Assembly: GCA_030248225.1 (NCBI GenBank)
Contig: JASANE010016253.1
Location: 1-64,000, forward strand
Reading direction: 5' to 3'
Source of the DNA: Trileptium ribeirensis
Lineage: Eukaryota > Nematoda > Enoplea > Enoplida > Thoracostomopsidae
DNA: 64,000 nucleotides
Of this stretch, positions 45,629-58,900 are shown in pieces. The notes beneath the pieces are model-generated. The model saw nothing but the letters and a program-made list of their open reading frames with translations. It was not told where the DNA came from and did not search any database. The position numbers and the translations under genes were made by a program. Position 1 is the first letter of the stretch; the number at the start of each line of letters is the position of its first letter.

Positions 45629-46170
45629 ATCTGAAAACAGAATCCCAATGCAGAGGTATCTGAAAACAGAATCCCAATGCAGAGGTATGTGAAAACAGAA
45701 TCCCAATGCAGAGGTATGTGAAAACAGAATCCCAATGCAGAGGTATCTGAAAACAGAATCCCAATGCAGAGGTATCTGAAAACAGAATCCCAATGCAGAG
45801 GTATCTGAAAACAGAATCCCAATGCAGAGGTATCTGAAAACAGAATCCCAATGCAGAGGTATCTGAAAACAGAATCCCCATGTAGAGGTATCTGAAAACA
45901 GAATCCCAATGCAGAGGTATCTGAAAACAGAATCCCAATGCAGATGTATCTGAAAACAGAATCCCAATGCATAGGTATCTGAAAACAGAATCCCAATGCA
46001 GAGGTATCTGGAAAACAGAATCCCAATGCAGAGGTATCTGGAAAACAGAATCCCAATGCAGAGGTATCTGAAAACAGAATCCCAATGCAGAGGTATCTGA
46101 AAACAGAATCCCAATGCAGAGGTATCTGAAAACAGAATCCCAATGCATAGGTATCTGAAGACAGAATCCC
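45629..46170. repeat. 29-bp minisatellite, 19 copies
   Basis: The word gaatccc recurs at 45640 and then every 29 bases up to 46164, with two 30-base units near 46018 and 46048. Units share acagaatcccaatgcagagg and differ by single bases (cataggta, tgtagagg, cagatgta). Because 29 is not a multiple of three and the unit has no stop on the minus strand in any phase, all three minus frames stay open and yield overlapping 169-210-codon ORFs with a 29-residue super-repeat. These are not treated as genes. Confidence 0.97.
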
Positions 46171-46804
46171 TATTTCTACAACTTTACCGTTCTGCATTTT
46201 TGTTTGTTTTCCACTTATGAGCCTTAGTATAAAAAATCCCAAAAACGTGAATTTTTAAAGTCTTGCAAAATAAATTTCTTGCTTGTTATGAGTGAATGAT
46301 GGCTTATATAGCTATTTGTTGCTCGCTCGCTCGAACCTCGCTCACAGATCGTCCGAGTCTTAGACTAGCTCGAAAGAAATTGTTCTAAAAACTAACCTAT
46401 CAAGTTTGAAAACCTTGAGCGAACCACCCGCTCGAAATCTAGCAATCATTTTTGGCTCGTATACTGATGATGACATGACTAGACACATTGCACCGAAGAT
46501 TGTTTGAGCAAACCAGCTTGGTAACTGTTAGTTTTATAAATCTACTTTCGAAGCGTTCTGTATCTCTGCAGCTTTAAAAACAAAGATTTAATTGCTTGGA
46601 ACACGATCCGCATACAATATTATAGCACGAAATGAGACTGAACCGGAATATAAGTAATCACAAACAGACCTGTAGTAAAATGTTGTATGCAGATATAAAA
46701 ACGTTCATAACAAATCAATACAAATCTATCTGAGTTCTTCAATACTTGTACATTTACATTCGGCACTGTTCAGTTAATGTTAGTTATTGAGCAAATATAC
46801 AGGC
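46171..46804. other. Downstream flank of PGGT1B, presumed 3' UTR and intergenic
   Basis: Lies 3' of the PGGT1B stop codon on the minus strand. No canonical AATAAA was seen in the first 200 bases. No other feature recognised apart from a gctcgctcgctcgaacctcg cluster near 46321. Confidence 0.35.
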
Positions 46805-46995
46805 TCAACTCTCATTGCAACATGGATGTGAACTGATCATATTCATTTCTTTCAGATTTTGATCCCAGTCATTCTGAATTTGTAGCAAACGTGTTGCACA
46901 CCGACGGGTGATGTTTAAACTCGGATGAACCGGTTGAAGTCCTGGGTGGCCGAAAAGCGACAGGCCAGCAAGACTTAAATAAGTATGAAGCGCAT
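46805..46995 (-). CDS. PGGT1B: PGGT1B terminal exon with zinc ligand His
   Basis: Acceptor gtttatcttttcag completes an Asp codon and opens DALHTYLSLAGLSL, which holds the third zinc ligand His. It continues with VHPSLNITRRCATRL, matching VHPALNVSTRTSERL of the family, and stops at 46805 after a polar tail ending PCCNES. The exon is 191 nt including the stop. Confidence 0.96.
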
Positions 46996-49900
46996 CTGAA
47001 AAGATAAACACACGGAATAAGAAAAAATTATAGCCATCGATGTTGGATGATGGAGATAAGCTACATACAATACTCGATATACGCTTGCATCAAACTTGTG
47101 TAAAATGAAAAAATTACACATGCTGCAAAATGACCATGCACACTTTTGTTTGAAATATTTTTGTAAAGAATTAAAATTCATTATACATTGTGTACATACG
47201 CTTAGCATGGATAGTAATTTTATATACAAGCCTTACCGAATGTAGATTCGATTCAAATTCGTAGCACTTGTACTGTGCGGTATATAACTGCTGTCAATCG
47301 GCGGCGACTAAATTTTTTAATTATTGAAAAATGAAAATTCGTGACTCTTGTTCGTGATTCGAAATTGTTCGTGGTTCTGGACACAACACTAAGATTGTTG
47401 CGAGACAATGAAACCTAAGCAGTTGCATCATTCCTAAAGTCGTTTTGTGAACAATTTATTTTCGATAATTAAAATAGCTGCAGTGAAGTTAGTGCGTATT
47501 ATTTTGAATCTGCCTCGTGCTCCAGAGAATAGCCTTTCCAAAGAGACTCTCATGGTTTTTTGCTACAGTCATTGAGCTTTTACATCGTGCAATTTCATAT
47601 ACGTGAAGTACTATACTGTTCAACACTTCAAACTAAAGCAATGGCATTTGCTGTTGGAGTTCCGCTATAGAGGTAAGAGGGCTAAGTCATCTAGTCCGCT
47701 GCTGAGCACTGTTGGACACCAAACTCCAGCTCGAAAGTTTGAGTCCTGAAATTTTTGACTATGACCCCGGGAAATTATTATCTCTGACGAACGTAAGGTG
47801 CAATTTTAACGAATTTTACCTTTGTTGCCCATCTTAGTCATAGAATGCCGAAATACTGAATCAGACATATGCAGCTACAGGCAAAATTAACTGCACACGC
47901 GAGAACGCGCAAACGCACGCAGATGCACGTAAACCGTTCAAACGTACAAGCACGCAAATGCGTTTAAACACTGAAGTTAAGGCGTTGAAGCACACAAGCA
48001 AATGCGTTTAAACACACACGCCCGCAAACACATTTAAACGAGCACCTAGGAAAAATGGTTTAAACGCGTTTAAAAAAGTTAATTCTGTCGGTAAGTAACT
48101 CTATATAAAACGGCACATATGTGAATATATATAATTATGTGCAATCCTAGCGTGTCCACAGTGGGGGTGGGGCGACCACCCATTTTACAAATCCCCTCAT
48201 GTTCGTAAGATTTCCCCCATGTCAGTCCTCCCCACTCGGCTGAAACCCCCATATTCAACTAATTCCATAATTTTTTGTCTGAAAATTTATTTTTTTGTTT
48301 GCAAATTGTTTTTAAACATCAATTAGCACTATTTATAATGCTAAAATTTCGTTTTTAGCTTGAAAATACATTCAAGGCAGTAAAAATGCATAAAAATACG
48401 GAAATATTTAGTATATTAAGCATAATTTATCTCTCCAATTTTAATTTCTCCCTGAGAATGAACATGGGCCCTCCATTTTTCGGAGGGCTGTAATATAATT
48501 ATATTAAAATATGGCCACAATAATAAAATATTTACCCACCCATTGACCTTCACCCCACGAACTCAGGAGCAGGCCCACTAGAACCCCGCAACCTAGAAGT
48601 TCAACCCCAACGGTTATTAAATTCTTTAATATTAGTATATTTAAGAGAATTAAGAACAGCGAATAACTAAAGTAAGTTATACCGTTGATGACAAATACAT
48701 TTCAGATGCTCAAAACAGCAAAATATTCATTATCAATCAGAAAAGAAACATAACTGCCGCATAACATTAAAATGGTTCCTACCTGTACAAAGATGGCAAT
48801 GGATAAAAGAGCTCAGATCAAAACTTAGTTTTGACTTACACAAATGCACACTGCTTGATTACTAGATGAAACTCTATCGAGATTTCATAACGTAGAGAAG
48901 CATAGGTACACCAGTGCCTTTTGCGTGCACAGCCAATCAGCTCTTAAAAGCAAACATCGACATGCTGTATGTGGATATCACAAAATACTGCACAAGTTAG
49001 AACAAAACTAACACTGGCAATAAGTTTCCCGTGCCTCAAAACCCCCAAGTGCAAGCTATCAGCCTCCCAGGACGTAACAATAAAATTAGGAATTTGCGTC
49101 GATGAACCATGGCGGCGCCATACCACCGCACCCATAAAACCATGGGTCGCAGAGCAAAATCAACACGGACAATGAGTTTCCCGTGTCCAAAAACCCCCCT
49201 AGTGAAACTTGTCAGCCGACCAGGACGTCAGAACAAATTTTCGAATTTTGGGTCGGGGAACCACGGGGGTGCCATACCTCAAACCCCATGAACCAGAGCC
49301 TTAATCGAAAAACAAAAAAGACGCATCGGCATTTATCATTTCACTATGAAATAAAACCACGCAAAGAAAAAATCCGAAAGTGAAGATAAAAATAATGTTG
49401 CTTCCATGAAGAATACTAAAATGAGGTAAAACCCGTTATTTTGCTCTCTGCATCCGAACCTTGGGGGCGCCACACCCCGTAGCCGCGGAACCATGAGTCA
49501 CAGAGTAAAATCAACACCGGCAATGAGTTTCACATGCCCGAAAAACCCCAATTGAAACTTTTCACCAGAGCAGGGCGTATGAACAAATTTTCGAATTTTG
49601 GGTTGGGCAACCATTGGGGCACCATACCTCAAACCCCGTAATTCTAGAACCAGATCCTTAATCGAAAAACAAAAAAGAGGCATCGGCATTTATCATTTTA
49701 CTATGAAATCAAATGAACCAAAGAAAAAATTCGAAAGTTAAGATAAAAATAAGCATACTTCCGTTAAGGGTACTAAAATGCGGTGAAAACCCCTCATTTT
49801 AACCTCTGACCCCGAATCATGGGGCGTCATACCCCAGTACCTCAAACCCCACAATCCAGAACCGGAGCCTTAATCGAAAACAAAAAACCATCGGCATTCA

Positions 49901-52900
49901 TAATTTTACTATGAAATAAAACCATCCATATAAAAATTCCAAAGTTAAGACAAAAGTAACCTTGTTTCCGTGAAGGCTACTAAAATGGGGCAAAAATCCC
50001 ACATTTTGACCCCTGACCCCGGAACCAGACCCCAAGTAAAAAACCTGTCGGAGATGTACACAGTAAATCGACGACGCTGGTTCGAATGAGCCCAAGGTCA
50101 TGAAAATCGGTTATGTCGTTTCCGAGTTATGGCGGATCACACACACGACGGAATTTAAGATTCCGCCCCTGCAACACACAATCTCCACTACATTTCACTA
50201 AGTGCTGACAAACCTGACATAGTATTTTCATATTTGGCAAATCCGCCGACCACAGAATGTTGAGTGCTCAATGTGAAACTAATTGCTTTTTGACGATCGA
50301 CAAGCTTCGAACATTTTAATATCTGAAAGTAAATAATGATAGAATGTCAAAAAAACGCCAGATAGTAGAATATAACAAAGTAAAATATTATCACAAGAAG
50401 CAGGCGCGAAAACTTGCTTATTAATACATTCAGACACTTAGCTACTAGATAGTTCGATTTGATAGGGTCTTAATTTTTGTTACAGCTGTTATGATTTTGA
50501 CATAATGGAATAGTTTAGTTGAATTTATCGTTATCGATTGAATCTGATCTAGTCACATGACGGCATAATCATGCAAATATTAGTCCGAATTTTTCACGCT
50601 CTTATTTTGGCTCACTTTACTGTACGTTCAAACCCTTTCGAGCGAGCAAGAAGCGGCCATTCCAGACGGGTACTGCTAACGAAGTGAAATTTTTACGTTA
50701 AATAAATTAAATGAATGCTTGTAGCTATTTACTTCTAGTGTTGCTCCAATCCAAAACGAGTAACACGAGTCGTCAGGCTTATCAGGACGGCCGTGAAAAC
50801 CTTCGTTTTGTTTTAGTAGGCACCACCTTATCAGGCGATCGATTGCCTGCTCGCTAAGAACTTCGGCACTGTTATGATCAGCTCGAATACATTTAATGAG
50901 ATCTAAAGAGGCAACAGCACAATACGTTGACCCGCCTAAAAGTAAATACTGGCCAAAAATTAATGCCAATGCAACTACTTAGTTCGATTATTCACAGTCA
51001 CGTTATTCCATGTAGATTACACATATAAATACTAGTGATGGGTATAATCATCACCAGCATTTATAATATTAGCCACGTCGGTGAGATATCAGGATATCCT
51101 GGCATGGCATATGGTGAACAGGTGCAAATTTTTACTGGTTGTAAAGCCACAAACAATAATTTATTTGAGGATACCGAGAATACATTGTTTACAAATATGT
51201 TTAACGGCTAATTATTGAAAAAAAATTTTGTCGTTGGATCCACATTTTGTGTTTAGGCGGTCCGTTTCAGCATACATATTTGCACTAAGCCAATGAGACG
51301 AAGGCATTTCAGGTGACCGTCCTAGTTTAATGTTTAGTTGGTTCCCCAATATACTTCCATTGTCTTTTCACGGTAAGCCAAATTATGTTATGCGCTATCA
51401 TTGCAGTCAAAATGTATTTACTTGCTTGATTTAAAATCACGGACTATCTGCGCTTTAATTTTTGGAGGCCTTTTAAATTTTTATAATTAATTTATTAGGA
51501 TTTCCCGGACGTACGATCGCACAGTTTTTTGGGACCCATAGATTTTTAATTTTCAGTTGATTTTTTATATCTTTTTACAGCTTGTTGAAACGTAGCCGAC
51601 GAAGTGAGGGGCGTTTCCACTAAGGTAAGGCGCTATTTAAAAAAGTGTGCATTTTAGTTAAACACTAAGAGCTCTCATCTCATACTCTGGGTCGAAACGA
51701 AAAAACTAGTTTTTAAGTCCTTCGCCAAAAAACGGGTACCAGTGTTTCGCAGCTTATATCTCGCAGCACAGGTTTCCAGAAACCACTGCAGATATACAAC
51801 TTTGTTCAATTTTTTTTGATGGGCCACCCACTCCCTAGGCCGCGTAATCGTTGACAAAATCATTTCCAAAATGTAGTCAGTTTACATTTCCCTGGTTATG
51901 TACTGCTACCAGGGCATAAAGAATGGTCTAAATATAGTTTTTGGCGCGCTAAATGTGTGGGTTTGGTTTATCTCAAGTGCAGAAAGAGAATTTTAAAAGC
52001 TTTTCAGTGGTTTTCAAGCGGCTTAAAAGTGACAAACGCGAGTTGTTTATATTCAGTTCGTTGGTTAAATAATATTAATTTCTGATTATGTCACAGCCTG
52101 AGCAAAAAATTTTAACCATATATCATGAAAATTCTGTGAATAGGTCAATACCATCTAGAGTTGCGTACTATCCTGGAGATTTCTAAGTCTAATAACAAAC
52201 TTCAGATGCCACAAACTTGCACTTTTTGTGAAAAATTATGTCTTAGCCTGGACTAGTTTGGACTCCAATTGCAGGTTCTTGGCTTTTGGACATACCACAT
52301 CTCTGGCTTCCAGTTTGCTCTGGCACCTTATCGAAATTAACAAGATATCCAAAATATAGCAAATTTGCGCTTTATTCTGAATGAATTAGCATAGACTATT
52401 ATAAATTAAAATTGCGTGTTAGATCGGATTTTTCAGTTAAGCCTATTTTAGTAAAACGACTGTATATGTCTTTGCCGCAAATACCGGTGCAAAAGCATCT
52501 TATAAAATGAAAATTTTTTGCTCAATCCCAAATCCTTACATCCGAAAATACAGTTGTACTATTGAAAGTCTAGTACACAGTCTTTGAAGTAAAAGTTTAA
52601 ATGTTAGGATACGGTTATCCATATCATGATATCCAGATTATCCAATATATCCCAGATTTCGATACAGTAGCCCATATCCCTGCCTATCACTAATAAACAT
52701 AGTATTACATTATGCAAACTGACTATATATCTACATAATACATTATTAACACATTTACCAAATGTTTCAAAAACGTCGGTTGAAAGTATCCAAACGTCAA
52801 ATAAAGAAATTCCTTCATTTAAACAATCAAAAACGACAATAGAGTTATAAATTATTAATATACTGATTTTCAGAATTCTTATGATTAAGTATCCTAAAAT

Positions 52901-55900
52901 TTGCTCCTATTTTAGTTAGAAAAGTGATAGAATACATCTTATCTACGAATAAAAAAATTCCTGCTTCTGCTTCTGAGAATTGTGCAAATTTTATTTTTAC
53001 TCATGAACTTAAGCAACAATTTCATACAAGAGTCGCCACACTTGACCGCTATTCGATCATTGTTCCCTTGCAACTAGCTCATGGAAAAACAAAACTTTTA
53101 TATTTGAAATTTTATACTTGCTCTTTTGTATGCCGACAGTAAATAATTATGGCGAGTACTGTAGCCCAATACAAAACTATACGTGACAATATTCACACAT
53201 CCAATACACTAATCAACAATAAACTCCATTTAATTTATGCAAATAACTTAAAATTTTACAATCCACAATGTTTGCAACTCGAATTTACAAAATTCTATTT
53301 TCATCAAAACCATTAATACAGTCCAAAAATGTCAATAATGAATCGGTAGTTATTTCCTACCATTGTGATAAATATAATTTTTACACCGAATTTTGTCAAG
53401 AGATAATAACAGTTTGATCGCGGTTCAAATAGAGACCTTCGAAAGCTAAAAACATGTCAAAATACAGTTTTTCAGTGCAAAGCTTTAAAAAAGTTCATAA
53501 GTCGCCTCAGCAATGCTATATCACTACGTATCTACAAAAAGCTAAAACCAAGGTTTTTGTGCGTACTTCCGCCAATAGTTTTTTCATCCTCCAAAACTGT
53601 CACCCTCAATTTTTCCTAATATGAAATGAATTAAATAAGTAATTTAATTTATTTAATAATTAATAATTTATTAAAATAAATATAGTGTGTCCGTAAACAT
53701 TAAAGCCACGTAAATAAAGTATGACTTTAAAAAATCCAAATTTTGTTAAAAAACGGCAAAAACCTGACAAATCACGTCAAATTGGAAAGAAACTGAAAAA
53801 TCATTGGGAAATGTTTTGTATTTTTGAAAAAATTTAATATTCACGAGTTCTTATTTGAAAGTGTTCAAAATTACATGTTTTTAACGAAAACTGGTATTAA
53901 TCCTACTACATGGCACCGAGAATAGTCGACAGCGGGTGTTTCTGAAAAGGAGTGTAGCAAATACTCCGACGTGCTATAGTCTTTCTCCTCAACTAGTCAA
54001 ATCATTCCCTTCTCGTGACGCCGAATAGAAATCACATAAAAGAACCTCTGAATAGGCGAGCCTCAAACTCGCTGCCTTGCTGGGCAAGGAGTTTTGTGTA
54101 AAGGCTGCCGGTTGGCCATCCCAAGATATCAAATTTGACTAGTGGGCGACAAATCACAAATAAAATTCACCGCTGCTAGTGATGGGCAAGTATATCCGAA
54201 TATAAATTAATATCCAAGTATTATCAACTAAGTCGGAAATTTTAGTGTATATATTTTCCTCAGCCCAACGTGAGAAAAGCAATTCAGGTACGTATCTGGA
54301 AACACGGATATAAACTTCATTTCGGTTCCTGGAAAGGTTCCGATATTAGTTGTATGCACGCGTGTTACGAAGCCAATTTTCTGGAGCATCGAACTGGTTT
54401 CTGTGCGGCAGAGGCTGTTAGGATCAGATTTTCAGTCTGCGGAAAGTCACAGAAAAACGGTTAATTTACGATTCTCTCTTTGTTGTTCTATTTGCTGCGA
54501 TATTTGATTCAGTTCATCGCAGGTCCCACTGGACAGCTTTGCGTCAATTAGGTATTCTATCGAAGCTAGGTCACTTCATGCAGTTTATGTACTCCGAAAG
54601 CAAAGCGTTATTGACACAACTTGACAATTTACAGTTTTTTTAATTTTTCGATCGTACGCCTCTGGCATTGGTTGCAACCTAAAATATAGGAAACTTGAAT
54701 TGGCCAAAATCACAATGTTTCAATTCGTACCGTTTTTGTGAGAAAATTTGAGTATGAAATCATTGCAGTAGCGCGTAACACAAAGCTAAGTGCGCAACTA
54801 TTTACATTTTATAGCCCAATAATAATTTGCGAAAATTCATCGATCTATTGAAAATTTATGCGTTTCGCTAAAATTACTATCGCAGCTTACTGTGAAATAT
54901 TTTACGCCCAGTCAAACGCCCAATAGAAATTAAAGAAATACCCTGGAAAGCAATAATTTTACTGGACATGGCGCACTGCATTTTATTAGGATGACGAGGA
55001 ACCATAAAATGCCACATAAGGTTTGGTACAGTTTAGAAAATACATCATAAACATATAAGTTGCAGTAAACCGAAAAATGTACCATGCGACTCTAAACCTG
55101 GACCTTGACCAAAACCGCCATCTGGATTCTATAACAAAAAAAATTAAAACACGCGAATAATAATATTAACATGATTTAGTGCCACAATAATTATCAGCTT
55201 AGCAAGATGCGGGCCGCAAAAAATAGAGAAGTAAGATTCTGGCTACGAAAATTATACCTGGCGGCATAACTTGAGGTTCCCCTCATTCGGACTTTGGGCA
55301 ACAGAAAATACCTCGCGACGATTTCCACAGTTCATTAGTGGGCCTCCAGTAGAACTCGTGGACCATAAAACACTCTACCTATCAGAAATCGTCAAAGGTA
55401 TGTAATTCAATTGTAAATGAACTAAAAAAAAAGTGAAATTTTACCGATTTTTACAAGCCTTGCGGATTTATTTGCCAAAAGATTTTTTATCTCATCAGAA
55501 CAAAATGGAAATTTTTAGTCGTTCAGCAAAGTACCTGGGGGACTTGCGGTGCATGTACTGGGGGAAGTCGATATACCTGAGCCCCCTTCCCCTATTTGGA
55601 GAAGCCAGAAACTGACATCATAAATATTCATTAGTCATTAGAATATCGGTTATAATCGGCTGTTGGAATGTCAGAATGAGAATATATTTAGCACATGAGA
55701 CATCCCGACTGTGATATATAGTGATCTAAAATCAATAAAACTAAAAACTTTACCTATAAAGACACTGGTCGCACACCACTACATAGAATAGATTTGATGA
55801 TTTCTAGGGCCTTTCAACTCAAATCTTGGCGGCAATACTTAGAAATCGGCTTAATTTCTTTATGTTCAGGTTAACTCCAATTTCAGCATTAGGTTTATCA

Positions 55901-58900
55901 CTTGCAAAAATGGACTTAACCTGAACATAAAGAAACTGAACAGATTTCTACGTATTGCTGGCTGGATTTCAGTTTAAAAGACCTACAATACTTAAAAATC
56001 TGTTTAAAACCTTTATGCCCAGATTAAATACAATTTCAGGATTAACTTTATATGTGCATAGTCTATATATGTCCATAATTATTTTAAAAAGTTTATACAT
56101 TGAAAACATAATGGCTTGCTGAATGACTGTATCCCGGACAATATAATCCATGGCGAACCCTAAGATATTTAGATGTTTCCTCCGTGAGCAATGACCCGTA
56201 ATTGCATTTGTAATCCATAGCAACCTTAAGAAATTTTAATGTTTCCTGCGTGAACAATGATCCGTAATTGCCTTTGTATCCATAGCAACCTTAAGATATT
56301 TGGATGTTTCCTGCGTGAACAATGACCCGTAATTGCCTTTGTAAGCCATAGCAACCCTATGATATTTGAATGTTTCCTCCGTGAAAAATGACCCGTAACT
56401 TCCTTTTGTAATTTACAGTAACCCTAAAATATTTGGACGTTTCATCCATGAAAAATGACCCGTAATTGTCTTTGTAATCTTAGTAACATTGATTATTTTA
56501 AAGTTTAATATTTGTTTCGTCCAATACGCGTTTATTCTTGGAAGAAAAATCCTTGTTAACTTATATGAACTGTCATCATTCCACCGCCTTATATAAGCTG
56601 CAGTGATTTGTAGGTTAACATTTCTCTGCCGATAGCTGGCTAGGGTCCTATAAAAGTTGTCCGAGATCCCCTTCTTGCTAACATATCTTCTTTTCGTTAC
56701 AATCAATATCACAATGTCCTGGTGTCAAAATTAAAAGTACCTCGTTCTTGTCTGCAAATTTATCTAGCCGTTTCCTACTATCCTATAATATTTGAGCCAG
56801 TATCATAACCACGGAGAGTTCATTGCTATCTGACATTCGAAAATCCCTACTCTCTTTTTCTTTACATCTTTTCCTCTTACATGTGTTAGTACACATTCAA
56901 TGGCCCTGATTTCAGTTTGAACTACAATGCATAAAAACTCCAATCAATGGATTTGACATATTAGAGACTAATGGTATATGTACCCTAGCTCCAGTGCCCC
57001 TATTCTGCCAATTCTCGTTTTCAATTTTTGATCCGTCTAATATAACATTAAATCCAAATGCTGTGTTCCATCCCAACTATTGTCCGTGCATTTTCCCTAG
57101 GTGGTATTTTAATTTATCATTTTGTGCAGGGCAGAGGCTGCGTGATGATCTTATCACTTGGCATTCCCAACGCTTTCATCTCGAATATTTCCAATGCAAC
57201 ACAATTTGGGAATTCCTTAGTCGTTCAGAAAAGTACCTGGGACGGTCTACGGTCATGAACTGGAGAAGCCAAAATTTACCTAGAATACGAACTGGGGGAG
57301 GCCGATATACTGGTCCCGTCCCCCTAGTATTTGGAAAAACACTAGATTGAATACCTTAATATTTCTTAACAAGTAGAACATCAATTATGACCAGATGATG
57401 TAGGATTTTCAGTATGAGAACACGTGTTGCGCATGAGACATCCATAGTTCGATACCTAAGTTAGTCAATAATCAATAAAGCTAAGAACATTGGCTGCAAA
57501 CATACATGTCGCACATCACCAACAGAAGCAATAAATATGGCTCGTAATACCGACTACAATTAGCTAAAGAGTAAACGTACCTGACTAGACAAAATGTAAC
57601 CGATTAATTTTGGTATATCGATAGCTCGAAAATCTTGAAGAATAAAGCTTGTAACCACAGCGCAATAGACAAATCGCATATCGTTTTCGTTATCATCCGG
57701 TGTGCATTGAAAGCTGAAATCAATAATAAACATAACATTATGCAACAGTAGTATACCTTATAAGTGTTTGGTAGATAAAGAATATGCACAAACGTAGTAT
57801 AATTCAAGCTCTTAATTCCTGCATAAATACTATAATAATATTGTCATCTGGATGCTATTATAAACTTTGAAAAGTTTTTCACAAAAATAAGTAAGATATG
57901 CATATTGCCAAAACATCTTTGTGACAATAATGACTTTAGAACAAAAATTCACAACAAATGAAAATAATTTTTACGTACGTAGTAGCTGGATGTTTTTCCT
58001 CAATAATCATTCAGAACATGCTTTTCATTAATAATAAACTTATCGCCATTTCATTCAATCATTTCGAAATTATCATTGATCAATTATAAGGTTCTATTAA
58101 TATTATTCAAAAGTATGCATGGTAATAAGCAGTATTTCATAACAGTGATGTCACAGCAATTATTTATTCCATAATTTTTGTAATAATAAGCATTTATACG
58201 TGAGTAAGCTTTAGGTGCGTAAACAAGGATTGTTCTTTGTACAGCTATTTCGTGATCTAAAAATTGATGATAGCACACAAATTGCTATTCTACGTTATGT
58301 GCCCGGTCCTTATTTTCGATATGCTCGCGAGTAGCGGGCATTCACTGTGTTTATTTTACAAAATAAGCATTGAAAATCGTTCATTGATATTTTGCATATT
58401 CTCAGCCATAACTTTTCCAGAAATTGGTGGAAATATTCGCGTTTATTAATATTACAAAAAATGATGTTAAATATTTCCACGGAAAACCTGAATTCGTGTG
58501 CATCCATATAATGGCAATAAATAAAAAAATATTTTGAAAAATTTTTCCGGCTTAGAATATTCTCCAAAAAAACTGAAGAGATAGCTTATAAAATATTTCA
58601 AACATATTTGTGAATAAAACGTGTGTTTTTACGAGTAACACTTGGATTTCGATAATGTAGTTATTAATGCAGTACTAACAATGCGTAACCAGAGTCGAAA
58701 TTAACCGTAATAAAAACGGAACCAGAATTTGATCCTATATCAATCTGTATGTTGTAAATAAATAAAATTGCAAAAATGGCACTGACGTCATGCTTAGTGC
58801 ATTGCCGTGATATGCTTTCTGGGCCTTAAAAGGTGCTCAAAAAAGTCAACGTAAAAGAATGGTCAAAATTTATTCAACGGTGCTCACTAAACACAAATTT

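Noticed and set aside
45629..46170. CRISPR-like array of 29-bp repeats
   Set aside because: Repeats are directly adjacent with no spacers, in animal nuclear DNA. It is a minisatellite.
45537..46242. Three overlapping minus ORFs of 169-210 codons
   Set aside because: All derive from the 29-bp minisatellite, which lacks stops in every minus phase; they translate to the same 29-residue repeat.
47236..47322. Possible PGGT1B exon with donor gtaagg in the last intron
   Set aside because: In the required phase it contains a stop, and the true exon matching the family was found at 50214-50322.
47690..47760. tRNA-like sequence (gaaagtttgagtcct B-box resemblance)
   Set aside because: No convincing A box at the right distance and no T stem.
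49109..49383. Plus ORFs in the 49-50 kb mosaic repeat
   Set aside because: Repeat-derived; the sequence repeats with stops in other units.
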